DNA of 64,000 nt from Plantago major (taxonomy: Eukaryota; Streptophyta; Magnoliopsida; Lamiales; Plantaginaceae): contig CM048839.1 in NCBI GenBank assembly GCA_026545765.1, forward strand, positions 17,298,566 through 17,362,565, read 5' to 3'. A program made the translations under genes and the position numbers. Every line of letters begins with the position of its first letter. The stretch's first letter is position 1. The notes beneath the pieces are model-generated. The model saw only the letters and a list, made by a program, of their open reading frames with translations. It was not told the origin of the DNA and did no database searches. This document shows, piece after piece, positions 23,270 to 33,457 of the stretch.

Positions 23270-24030
23270 ATATTTTCCTTTTGATTTATTTTTGTGAATG
23301 AAAGTGAAAGAAATTCGAAGATACATGCCACATATAAAAACAAAATGACATGGAAATAGTGAATAAAGTATGATAGATAGTGAATAAAGTAGGAGATAGA
23401 TTTTTCATTTAAGGAATGAGTAATTGAATTTGGGACGGACCAAAACGGAATACGAGTAAATGAAACTAGGATGGAGGGAGTATATCATTTAATAAATTTA
23501 TTAATAATTATATTTATAATTGGTGTCTATGGATTCGTTTTGTCGTGATTAATCCAAACATATGTTCAAAATATTTTTCGGAGTTTTGCAGATTAAGTTA
23601 TATGGAATTTAATAAAAACTATATATGTAGTGAACATACTAAAAATATAAATAGTGGAAGTTATAAGATGCATTGCATTGTCTAGAATAAAATGTTCCAT
23701 GGCTTATTTTTCAAATTTAGAATTTACACAACCAATAGTTATCACTTAACAAATTGATTTTTTATTTTAATATATAAATAATTTATTTAATTAATAATTA
23801 TATATAAGATTGGTATCTATACATTCGTCTTGTAGCGGTGAATCCAAATATATGTTCAAAATATTTTTCGGAGTTTTGCAGATAAAGTCATATGTAATTT
23901 AATAAAAACTATGCATACAGTTAACATACCAAAAATAAATTGTACACTTGTAAATTATTATTTTCTTTTTAGTTTAATTTTGTGAATGAAACTCCATGAA
24001 ATTCAAAGAGACATGCCACATAGGATTTTG
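23270..24030. repeat. Repeated Helitron-5'-like block and AT-rich unit
   Basis: The block around TTTTGTGAATGAAA...GAAATTC(A/G)AAGA.ACATGCCACATA occurs at about 23285-23335 and 23965-24025. A second unit (GGTGTCTATGGATTCG ... ATATGTTCAAAATATTTTTCGG ... GATAAAGT.ATATG) occurs near 23520-23640 and 23805-23930. The latter is the family that recurs at 26190-29850. Confidence 0.65.
23340..23482. mobile_element. Stowaway-like MITE fragment
   Basis: Right half of the same family as 20460-20666: AGTGAATAAAGTATGATAG, AAAGTAGGAGATAGA, TTTGGGACGGACC and a terminal GGATGGAGGGAG followed by TA. The left end is not recognised. Confidence 0.55.
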
Positions 24031-24079
24031 CACATGTTGAATGTCTCTCTATTTAGATAGGTTACCACTTATATATATA

Positions 24080-25588
24080 CTAGTACTAACCCGTGGCGAT
24101 GCCACGGTATAGTTTACTTTTAATAATAAATAGAAATGTGACGATTAAATAATTTAATCGAGAAAATAAGATAGTCAAAATTCCTTGTAGACAACGTTGG
24201 TCGTGGTGTCGGTTGGTAGTCATTCTTCATTCAATATTATATCATTGAGTGTTTATTTATGTTAACTATAGAGAATGTAAAAATAGGGTTCTACCGTACC
24301 CGACTTGTTAATTAGTAACAGGTACATGTTTTTTTTTTTACAAAAAAATCTATCCCTCAAACGGAATAAAAATAAAATACAAAAGTATACAACACAATCA
24401 ATAGGGTTGTTCCCAACAATCTCGCGATAATATGTGTTCACCCCACCACACACACACACAAATATTATACAAACGTAATTTCACATGTTACGGTTGTTTT
24501 TTCCAACCCATCGGTTCCCAACAACCCCACGGTGGTATGCATCACCCCATCAAAGACACAAAAATTACCCGTTATGGATGAAGTAAAGAGAAGATAGAAG
24601 AGAGTTTTCCGCCTAGAGAGTAACCCCCCTCCCGCCCCATCATGGAGATCAAGAAAGTGCAAAGAAGATTGAAGACATTTTTCCCGCCTAGAAAGTATCA
24701 GCTGATCCCCCCACTCCCCACCCCCGGCTCGTTATTGAAATCAGGAAAGTAGAGAGAAGATCTAAGAGAGTTTCCCCACCTAGAGAGTATCAGATCCCCC
24801 AGGCCCGTTATGTATCAAGAAAGTAGAGAGAAGATCGAGGAGAGTTTCCCCGTCCAGACAGTATATGCAAACCCCCCCCCCCCCCCAAAAAAAAAATGTA
24901 ATTTTTACTAACTTAATCATAAAATGTTGCGGTCGGGTCTTGTAATAAATGTATGGAACGGGTTCGAGTATATACCAAACCGTACCTGAACATCATTATT
25001 TCGATCATAGAGAAGAGAAACCTTACACCTCATCCTACCGATCGAATCTTATACATAAAGAAAATGAAATTGAAAGTATTCAGATGTAAAATGTTGTTGA
25101 TAGACATGTAAAGATCAACACACCACCAATTAGCTCACATGTGTCTCTTCTATCTTCTGGAACTGAAAAGAGCACGTCTAGTACACGATTCATAGAACAT
25201 TCTTAAGAATATCAGTTGAAGGGACTATGTCAAGCATAGATCCAAAGGTCCTTCTATCTGGATTCATGCCCATTAAGAAAATTAGTGTGTGGGTAGCGAT
25301 TATGATGGAAATATGGGATTTAGAAGATTTGATTGATCACATTTATAAATAGTTACAAATGTTGAATATCATTGGCAAAATTATGTAACCAAAATTAGAT
25401 TAAAATTGTACAGGTAACAGAACCAAATACGCATTAACTTGGCATCAAAAAATAAATTTACCCTGATTATATATTATTTTGTAATTTTATAATCTAAAAA
25501 AATGAAAGAATTTTTCACATTGATTTGGGGCCAAAGTACTATAGCTAGAATTGATAATAAAAACTGGTCTTTATAATATATAGATAGA
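24080..25588 (-). mobile_element. Shorter Helitron derivative, ~1.5 kb
   Basis: The 3' end at 24080 reads, on the minus strand, CCGTGGCATCGCCACGG, GTTAGTA, CTAG followed by T. The putative 5' end at 25588 reads TCTATCTATATATTATAAAG preceded by A. The insertion point between A and T fits Helitron behaviour. About 100 bp from the 3' end (24178-24250) the minus strand still encodes TDTTTNVVYKE, the tail of the PIF1 helicase, so the element derives from a coding Helitron by internal loss. It also holds the tandem repeat at 24579-24890. Confidence 0.65.
24579..24890 (+). repeat. Four tandem purine-rich copies ending in a C15+ run
   Basis: Four copies of 70-90 bp share AAAGTAGAGAGAAGAT..A..AGAGTTTCCCC..CTAGAGAGTATCAG followed by C-rich stretches. 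The array ends at a homopolymer of about 17 C followed by about 10 A near 24871-24897. Confidence 0.75.
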
Positions 25589-26361
25589 TCCCATCTTCAC
25601 ATGCCTAAAAATTGAAAATTAATTTATTACTTTATTCTTTACCTTCTCACCTCTTCTACTTTATTCACTATCTCCTACAATTATTCACTATCTTTCATAC
25701 ATAAGTATTTAGAGAAAAGTCGAAACCTAAATTCAAAAATAAAAAAGAAACGTAGAGAGTTAATACAACTTAAAATGAATTTCTTTTTACATTAATTTTG
25801 TATTTGAAAATGTCCAAGTAATTAGAAAACGCTCCAAGTATCATTTATGCACATGCGGATCATGTGTGCTTCAAAGTAAACCATCAACTTTAGAATATGA
25901 TAGAAAAAAATACGAAAGTGCCCAGAATAATCGAAAGTTCACAAATGGTATGGCCGTATGGATATATATATGAGACTAATCAAAATAATCGTATATTTTA
26001 GTTTGTCCAGAATGTTGGATGCTAAACTATTTAAAATGAGTATCTTTTTGAATGCTTGATGCTACGTTAATTATTTATAATGTGTTTTAATGAGTCATTT
26101 TTTATTTTTAAAATTCCATTATTTTATCTTATCTTATTCAATAATTTTATATTTTATTTTAATGAATAAAATAATTTATTTAATTAATAATAGTATTCAA
26201 GATATTGGTGTCTATAGGTTCGTCTTGTCACAACAAATTCAAATATATGTTCAAAATATTTTTTGAATTTTTGTAGATAAAGTTATATGCGATTAATATT
26301 TTATTTTAGTGAATGAAATGATTTATTTAATTAAAAAATATATATAATAATAATCTATTAA

Positions 26362-26487
26362 AAACACTATTCATGGTCGTGGCCACGACCCATTGGACAT
26401 GATTTTTCCAGATTTTATCGTCGTTTCAGTCGTGGCTCACAAATGCCCCTATTCACGGCCATCACCACGACCATTGGGAATAGTCTA
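26362..26487. mobile_element. Small foldback element (copy in first duplicate)
   Basis: The ends are imperfect inverted repeats: ACTATTCATGGTCGTGGCCA on the left and ACTATTCCCAATGGTCGTGG read backwards from the right. It is about 125 bp and could be a very short MITE; no target duplication was settled. The same sequence is at 28064-28180 in the second duplicate. Confidence 0.45.
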
Positions 26488-26793
26488 AGGTTGTATAAGT
26501 TCCATTCTTGTAAGCTTGGATTAGCTTAGTATTGTCCTTAGAATATATAATCCACTTCATCAACATCTATCTATTATATCGAAATGTTTTAATTTTGTTG
26601 AATATGTACACTCAAACTTAATTAATTATTCTCATGATAACTATGACTTAAATAAGTATATTATTTAATACTTTTCCACTTCTTTTATGCTTGAACCATC
26701 CTCCATAATTGGAGAAACACCAATTGAAACGTAGAAAAATAAATCAGAAAAAATACGACAAACTGATTTTTCTTTATTAATACAAACAGATAA

Positions 26794-27093
26794 TCAATAT
26801 CGGGCATGAAGATGGAGATAAATGATGAATGATTTGTATATAGCTAGGTTCAATAGTGAAAGATATGGAACAAAATTTTCCATCAAATACCTGAATTTCT
26901 TTGAAAAGTGAAACAAAGGGGCAAAGCTAAAATTTGTCGATTTAAAGAATTTAATCACCAAAGAAAAATCTCTATCAGTTACTACATGTTGCCACTCAAA
27001 ATTTCGAACAAATTTAGTTCTTAATTTGACTGGCAAACCTTCCGCATTTCCAGCAACCATAATACATAAAATTTTGTCACTAAACAATAACAT
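26794..27093 (-). CDS. Unknown 99-codon frame, kept open in both duplicates (copy 1)
   Basis: The frame reads MLLFSDKILCIMVAGNAEG ... FVRNFEWQHVVTDRDFSLV and ends LHLHARY. I do not recognise a domain. The second duplicate (28486-28785) keeps the same length with only a handful of amino-acid changes. Because the two copies are nearly identical DNA, shared openness is weak evidence of function. The middle (KLRTKFVRNFEWQHVVTDRD) looks coding-like and may be a gene fragment. Confidence 0.25.
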   Translation of the reverse strand: MLLFSDKILCIMVAGNAEGLPVKLRTKFVRNFEWQHVVTDRDFSLVIKFFKSTNFSFAPLFHFSKKFRYLMENFVPYLSLLNLAIYKSFIIYLHLHARY

Positions 27094-28485
27094 TGCTCAC
27101 ATGATCTTAGCAACAACACTACTACGTTCCCTTATTTAGACTCTGGTTAACCGTAGAATCAAAATTTCACGTAGGACGGATGGAATTTGAATGAATCTGG
27201 TGGGTTTAACTCATTAACTTTATATATTATATTATATTTTTATTATATAAGACACCCAACTCATAATATAAGCGCTAAAAACATTAGCCTCAGTTCCTCA
27301 CGTTTAACCTGAAAAAACTTTATGCAACAAAAAAAATTGAAAATTAATTTATTACTTTATTCACTATCTCCTACGATTATTCACTATCTTTCATACATAA
27401 GTATTTAGAGAAAAGTCGAAACCTAAATTCAAAAATAAAAAAGAAACGTAGAGAGTTAATACAACTTAAAATGAATTTCTTTTTACATTAATTTTGTGTT
27501 TGAAAATGTCCAAGCAATTAGAAAACGCTCCAAGTATCATTTATGCACATGCGGATCATGTGTGCTTCAAAGTAAACCATTAACTTTAGAATATGGTAGA
27601 AAAAAATACGAAAGTGCCCAGAATAATCGAAAGTTCACAAATGGTATGGCCGTATGGATATATATATGAGACTAATCAAAATAATCGTATATTTTATTTT
27701 GTCCAGAATGTTGGATGCTAAACTATTTAAAATAAGTATCTTTTTGAATGCTTGATGCTACGTTAATTATTTATAATGTGTTTTAATGAGTCTTTTTTAT
27801 TTTTAAAATTCCATTATTTTATTTTATCTTATTCAATAAATTTATATTTTATTTTAATGAATAAAACAATTTATTTAATTAATAATAGTATTCAAGATAT
27901 TGGTATCTATAGATTCGTCTTGTCACGGCGAATTCAAATATATGTTAAAAATATTTTTTGAATTTTTGTAGATAAAGTTATATGAGATTAATATTTTATT
28001 TTAGTGAATGAAATGATTTATTTAATTAAAAAAAATATATAATAATAATCTATTAAAAACACTATTCATGGTCGTGGCCACGACCCATTGGACATGATTT
28101 TTCCAGATTTTATCGTCGTTTCAGTCGTGGCTCACAAATGCCCCTATTCACGGCCATCACCATGACCATTGGGAATAGTGTAAGGTTGTATAAGTTCCAT
28201 TCTTGTAAGCTTGGATTAGCTTAGTATTGTCCTTAGAATATATAATCCACTTCATCAACATCTATCTATTATATCGAAATGTTTTAATTTTGTTGAATAT
28301 GTACACTCAAACTTAATTATTCTCATGATAACTATGACTTAACTAAGTATATTATTTAATACTTTTCCACTTCTTTTATGCTTGAACCATCCTCCATAAT
28401 TGGAGAAACACCAATTGAAACGTAGAAAAATAAATCAAAAAAAAATACGACAAACTGATTTTTCTTTATTAATACAAACAGATAA

Positions 28486-28785
28486 TCAATATCGGGCATG
28501 AAGATGGAGATAAATGATGAATGATTTGTATATAGCTAGGTTTAATAGTGAAAGATATTGAATAAAATTTTCCATCAAATACCTGAATTTCTTTGAAAAG
28601 TGAAACAAAGGGGCAAAGCTAAAATTTGTCGATTTAAAAAATTTAATCACCAAAGAAAAATCTCTATCAGTTACTACATGTTGCCACTCAAAATTTCGAA
28701 CAAATTTAGTTCTTAATTTGGCTGGCAAACCTTCCGCATTTCCAGCAACCATAAGACATAAAATTTTGTCACTAAACAATAACAT
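28486..28785 (-). CDS. Unknown 99-codon frame, copy 2
   Basis: Second copy of the frame at 26794-27093, offset by 1692 bases. The visible differences include CIM to CLM, PVKL to PAKL and FVPY to FIQY; none closes the frame. Function unknown, probably not a true gene. Confidence 0.25.
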   Translation of the reverse strand: MLLFSDKILCLMVAGNAEGLPAKLRTKFVRNFEWQHVVTDRDFSLVIKFFKSTNFSFAPLFHFSKKFRYLMENFIQYLSLLNLAIYKSFIIYLHLHARY

Positions 28786-29070
28786 TGCTCACATGATCTT
28801 AGCAACACTACTACGTTCCCTTATTTAGACTCTGCTTAACCGTAGAATCAAAATTTCACGTAGGATGGATGGAATTTGAATGAATTTGGTGGTTTTAACT
28901 CATTAACTTTATATATTATATTATATTTTTATTATATAAGACACCCAACTCATAATTTAAGCGCTAAAAATATTAGCCTCAGTTCCTCACGTTTAACCTG
29001 AAAAAACTTTATGCAACAAAAATTCTCTCCCCCTATTTGGAATCTGCTCAACCGTAGAATCAAAATGTAT

Positions 29071-29160
29071 AATTGAAAACATAAATATCTATTATATATT
29101 AATTGAAAACATAAATATCTATTATATATTAATTGAAAATATAAATATCTATTAATAAAC
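29071..29160. repeat. Three exact or near-exact 30-bp tandem units
   Basis: The 30-base unit AATTGAAAACATAAATATCT plus ATTATATATT occurs at 29071, 29101 and 29131, the third slightly changed. Confidence 0.95.
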
Positions 29161-29900
29161 ATAAATGTTTTTTGAAGTTTTGTAGATAAATTTATATGAG
29201 ACTTAATCAAAACTATATATATATGCAGCCAACATACAAAATATAAACAGTGAAATATATACTGGTTGAAAATGCAACTAATTCCACAAAATTCCACGTA
29301 GGATTGAATTATATTTAATAAATGATCTATTTTTTAAATTTAATTATTTCATTTTATCTTATTTAATAAACTTATATTTACTTTAATAAGTAATATAATT
29401 TATTTAATGAATAATAGTATTCAAGATTGGTACCTATGGATTAAATTGTCACAGAATTCAAATATATGTTTAATATATTTTTCGGATTTTTGTAGATAAT
29501 GTTATATGAGATTTAATAAAAATTATATATGCAGCCAACGTACCAAAAATAAACTATGAAATATGTATATACCAGTTAAAAATGCAACTAATTCCACGTA
29601 GGATTGAATTAATATAATAAATGCTCTAATTTTAAAATTTTAGTATTTCATTTTATCTTATTTAATAAATTTATATTTTATTTTAATAGATAAAATAATT
29701 TATTTAATTAATAATAGTATTCAAGATTGGTGTCTATGGATTCGTCTTGTCATTACTTAATTCAAATATATGTTCAAAATATTTTTCGAATTTTTATAGA
29801 TAAAGTTATATGAGATTGAATAAAACTATATATGTAACATACCAAAATTAACAATAAAATATATCTTTAAAATACAACTAATTCCACAAAATTACGTATG
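29161..29900. repeat. AT-rich ~300 bp repeat family, two full copies in tandem
   Basis: Copies start near 29293 and 29592 (both at ACGTAGGATTGAATTA), a period of about 299 bp, with a partial copy before them. Shared words include TTTCATTTTATCTTATTTAATAAA, split by variants, and CAAATATATGTT.AA.ATATTTTTCG. Single copies occur near 23520, 23805, 26200 and 27890. Confidence 0.8.
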
Positions 29901-29920
29901 GTGAGTTTTAAATGCTTTTA

Positions 29921-30024
<104 letters not shown>

Positions 30025-30199
30025 AACACTTTTCAATCTCCTATGTTTTATCTTTTCAAGTTTAGGAAATTAAACGTGTTAAATTGTGTCAAATGATATG
30101 AGATTCTTCCTATTCAATTATGGCAAGTCAAATAATACGTTTACATTGCCGTAATATAAAAGATGTCTACATCCAAAAGTCGGTCCAACTTTTGCAGGC

Positions 30200-30207
30200 T
30201 ATATATA
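30200..30207 (+). promoter_or_regulatory. TATA-like box of the methylesterase gene
   Basis: TATATATA lies 97 bases before the chosen ATG. Transcription starting about 30 bases further on would begin near 30235, which makes the upstream ATG at 30237 an unlikely start and supports 30297. Confidence 0.5.
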
Positions 30208-30296
30208 ACCTATGACAGTAGATCACAACAATTCCATTGACAAAAAGTTCTGTGCTTCGATTCATTACCAAAGTTAGACTGAAAAATCTTTGCAAA

Positions 30297-31615
30297 ATGG
30301 TTAAAAGAAATGAAAACAAGCATTTTGTTCTGGTACACGGGTTCGGACACGGAGCATGGTGCTGGTACAAACTTGTACCCATGCTCAAGTCCAAAGGCCA
30401 TATGGTGACTGCACTAGACCTGGCAGGATGTGGGATTAATCCGAAACAGCTCCATCAGGTTTCGTCTCTGTCAGATTACGTTCAGCCGTTGATGGATTTC
30501 ATGGCTGGTCTGGCTACAGATGAGAAAGTTATCCTGGTTGGCCATAGCTATGGTGGGCTTCCCATTTCTTTGGCCATGGAGAGTTTTCCTGAGAAAGTTT
30601 CAGTGGCGGTTTTCATTACTGCTTACATGCCTAACTACATTGATCCTCCAGCAACTCTGGTTCATGAGGTTTGCGCAATCAATTTCATCCTTGTTTGTGT
30701 GTTGAATATTGGTATGATTTGTGGATAATATTGCATGTGTCACTAGTTTGTTGGTACACAGTACATGTAGCCCTTAAGAGATTAGTACTTAATAGTATAA
30801 AATAAATAATTTTGTTACTCCATATATGGCCTTAAGTTGTGGTCTCAGCTTCTGAAAATCACACATCACATGTATACCGGTTGCAATAGGTCCAGTTTGT
30901 TGGGCTAGTACCCATCCACATTATCTTAACTTCTACCTATGGCTGCTTTACGTGGGTCCGGTTGCTATCGGTGGGGCAGCGTAGAAACGGACAATTTCAA
31001 GTCATGTTTACATGTGACACTGTTATGCATCTTGGATTGCGTCCTGACTCTGTTCGTACTCAACGTGTTAAAAACAGTACTTCAAAAGGGGTTCGACCAA
31101 ACCTCTGCTATATACCAAGCTCGAATTTGATCAAGGATTGGAAAACCTGCCAACTTCAGCTGTTTTTGGACCAAAGTACATAGCAGAAACAGTTTATAAA
31201 AATTGCTCCCTGGAGGTAATTTCTCGTGCTTCCTTTCCTATTATTTACTTTTACCAAAAAACTAGTTGATAAATATTGTTTCTTCTTTTGGTTCTTATTG
31301 TATTGCATTGTTCTTTTACAGGATGTTGAATTAGCCAAGATGTTGATCAGGGCGAATTCCTTTTTCGTGGAAGACTTGGAGAAGAAATCCCTGCTGTCAA
31401 AGGAGAGGTATGGTAAGGTTAGGCGATGTTACGTCATATGTGAGGGTGATGAGGTAATGGAGGAAGAGTTCCAGAAGTTTATGGTTCAGAATAGCCCTCC
31501 AGATGAGGTTGTTTCCATCGCAGAAGCAGGACATATGGTCATGCTTTCGAAAACTCAGGAGTTCTGTGCTTGCTTGGAGAAAATTAGCTATATAAGCATG
31601 ACAATTGACAAGTAG
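30297..31615 (+). CDS. Methylesterase / hydroxynitrile-lyase family alpha/beta hydrolase, three exons
   Basis: A member of the plant MES/SABP2/HNL family of small cytosolic alpha/beta hydrolases that cleave methyl esters of hormones or specialised metabolites. Exons 30297-30668, 31078-31215 and 31322-31615 join in phase zero into 267 residues, the usual size (about 260). Visible: oxyanion-loop HGFGHGAWCWYKL at residues 14-26, nucleophile elbow GHSYGG with Ser84, the family block SAVFGPKYIAETVY, Asp213 in EGDEVMEEEFQ, and His241 in EAGHMVML. This completes the Ser-Asp-His triad. The start was chosen at MVKRNENKHFVLVHGFG from family length and the TATA-like box. The second exon was placed by the acceptor AAAAACAG before YFKRGSTK. 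The substrate cannot be told from sequence. It lies beside CYP76-like genes. Confidence 0.9.
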
Positions 31616-31989
31616 TTTAATTGTAAGTTGTAACAGATGAGTTTATAAAGTAAGTTCTTCAATTTCGCGGTGGATTTATGAGTTGCAGGAGTATAATTTG
31701 TCAGGAACAATGAAACCTTTGTGTTTTTGATAGTTATTATGCTCCTGGACATAAGAATTTGCAGTGATGACAACTGTTACAACTGAGTTTATATATTTTG
31801 GTGTAACTGCTTCGATATTTTAGTCCATGGCCCTTGCACATTGGCATCTACCGAGTGGCCCAGGAGGATATGCTACACTAAATTTTGAGAAACAGATATG
31901 CTATGCACTGGATTGAAGTTAGAATTATTGTTTACAGTACTCGTATGGTATTCGCAGAGTGCTTCTATTCATTTATAAGACTGTAAATC
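31616..31989. other. Methylesterase 3' flank
   Basis: Spacer between the plus-strand methylesterase and the minus-strand P450 pseudogene. The two are tail to tail, so it should hold both 3' UTR regions. No other feature is seen. Confidence 0.4.
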
Positions 31990-32645
31990 TGTAATTTTGT
32001 TCGTTTATAACAATGCTTCTGCAAAATATTAGACCATGGTTCATGAAGGAACTTGAACTTGTGCTTATGGGGACAATTCTCAGGGGAATAGCCTTCTGTA
32101 AACTGAATGCAAACATCTCAGATATGTCCATTTCTCCAGTGAATTTCCACTTCCAGTCGAACGAGTTCAGAAGTGTTCCCAACATCACTGGCACCAATCT
32201 CATAGCAAGAGGTAATCCAGGGAAAATCCTTCGCCCTGCCCCAAACGGAATCAGCTCAAAATCAGTTCTTCTAACATCAATTTCTGAATTTAAGAATCTC
32301 TCAGGTTTGAATTCCAATGGACCGTTCCTTAGCTCAGCATGTCTTTCGAACGCCCACACGTTCATCATAACTTTTTTAACTTTTAGGCACCGTATAGCCA
32401 CACAAGTCCACATCTTGATCCACTCGGCATGGTACTAAAAACGGCTCTGGAGGGTGGACTCCAAAAGTTTCTTTTCATGATGCATTGCAGGGCCGGTCAG
32501 AGAGATCGTTTTTGTTTACCAGGTTCCCTTTGCCAATGGCATCCTCGAGCTCGATTTTCGCCTTTTCTAGGATACCTGGATTCCTGAGCGTTTCTGCCAT
32601 TGCCATTCCATTGTGATTGATGTTGTATCTCATCAGCAACAAAAC
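31990..32645 (-). pseudogene. CYP76-like P450 pseudogene, second exon only
   Basis: A relative of the intact P450 at 61786-63356. Only the second-exon half is seen: MAMAETLRNPGILEKAKIE near 32560-32610, LEFKPERFLNSEID near 32300, and PFGAGRRIFPGLPLAMRLVP near 32200-32250. In the heme-binding loop the invariant cysteine is replaced by phenylalanine (codon on 32222-32224), so it could not bind heme in the normal way. The ETLR region (about 32430-32500) is out of frame and damaged, and no first exon is present. It lies tail to tail with the methylesterase. Confidence 0.9.
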
Positions 32646-32706
32646 ATAAACAGGGTTATTGAATACATAAATGCATTGTAATTGTATTTTAGAAGAGGAA
32701 TAGGGA

Positions 32707-32885
32707 TGTGTACTGTACCTATAGCTTTTGTAGTTGTACCTAGCAGGTTTTTTCTTGCTATCTTTTGGCAGTTCTAGTTTAATACTCGCTCTTTATAAAC
32801 AGAGCTCAAGTTCTTCTGTGAATCACTAAATTTCCATCCTATCCTTTATCATTCCCAATACAATTCTGCTTCTTGATTCAAGAAC
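32707..32885 (+). mobile_element. Older copia-like LTR remnant split by a younger element
   Basis: A stretch with LTR character (TGTACTGTACC start, TTTATAAA box) runs to AAGAAC and resumes after the younger copia element at 38168 with TTTACA followed by TGGTATCATC, which resembles the initiator-Met primer-binding sequence. I read it as the LTR end of an older copia fossil; the rest is not recognised beyond about 38240. Confidence 0.45.
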
Positions 32886-33406
32886 GGTAAGATTTAGCTC
32901 AAATAAGCAATGGACGGCTATGATCAAATCTGGGCAGATCAACGGTTTGGATGGCTTGGGCAGTTACTAGCCGTTATATGTTATAACAACCTGCAGAAAC
33001 AGGAAACATGGGAGAAGAGAGCGCGGAAGCTTCCAGATCCAAATTCCAAGTCGATGTTGCTAATTACTATAAATTGATTGTTGCCAGTAATTGTAGACAG
33101 TTAGATTAACACAATTCTATCACAAATTTCCATTCTTGTAACCGTTTCTTTATCCCAATAGCTTGAGATAGTTGATAGGTTACTGTTCATAGTTTACGCT
33201 TGATCTTGATCGATTTTGGTTGATTCAAGCTGTAATTGTAAACGATTGGAGCTAATAAAGAATTGTGGTTGTTTTCCCGTGGATGTAGGCTTGATTCTCA
33301 GCCGAACCACGTTAAATCTCTTGTTGATTTCTTCGTTGATTGGTTGATTGTGTTGTTTCGGTTTTGGTGTGAACAAAGAGTCGATTAATCTTGTTTAAAC
33401 TCAACA
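32886..33406 (+). repeat. 5' LTR of the copia element
   Basis: 521 bp, matched by 37642-38162. Ends in ACTCAACA. Confidence 0.95.
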
Positions 33407-33457
33407 AGTGGCGCCGTCTGTGGGAAGGTTCTGATCTACTCTTGTGTTCGATCATCA

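Larger units (their letters stand above)
16817..24060 (-). mobile_element. Helitron (rolling-circle DNA transposon), decayed
   Basis: The 3' end of the minus-strand element is at 16817, reading hairpin CCGTGGCATTGTCACGG, then GTTAGTA, then CTAG followed by T, the CTRR-plus-T terminus of Helitrons. Inside, in order on the minus strand, are a gene-fragment region, Rep remnants and a PIF1 helicase. The 5' end is less sure: near 24060 the reverse strand reads CTATCTAAATAGAGAGACAT, which resembles plant Helitron 5' termini, but the first base is not the expected TC. A second 3' terminus at 16874 sits 57 bp inside the first, so two Helitron ends are stacked. MITEs at 20190-20850 interrupt Rep. Confidence 0.75.
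25607..29023. repeat. 1.7 kb direct tandem duplication
   Basis: Copy one is about 25607-27331 and copy two about 27332-29023. They differ by few substitutions, one 33-bp difference near the start and a few small indels. Shared content in order: MITE scraps, the AT-rich 'GATTCGTCTTGTCAC' unit, a small foldback, and a 99-codon minus-strand frame. The joint is at GCAACAAAAA in an A-run, so slippage or unequal exchange is likely. High similarity suggests a recent event. Confidence 0.9.

Noticed and set aside
30939-31183. Two overlapping small frames in the methylesterase first intron
   Set aside because: They are intron plus exon 2 read in wrong frames; exon 2 itself is in the third frame.
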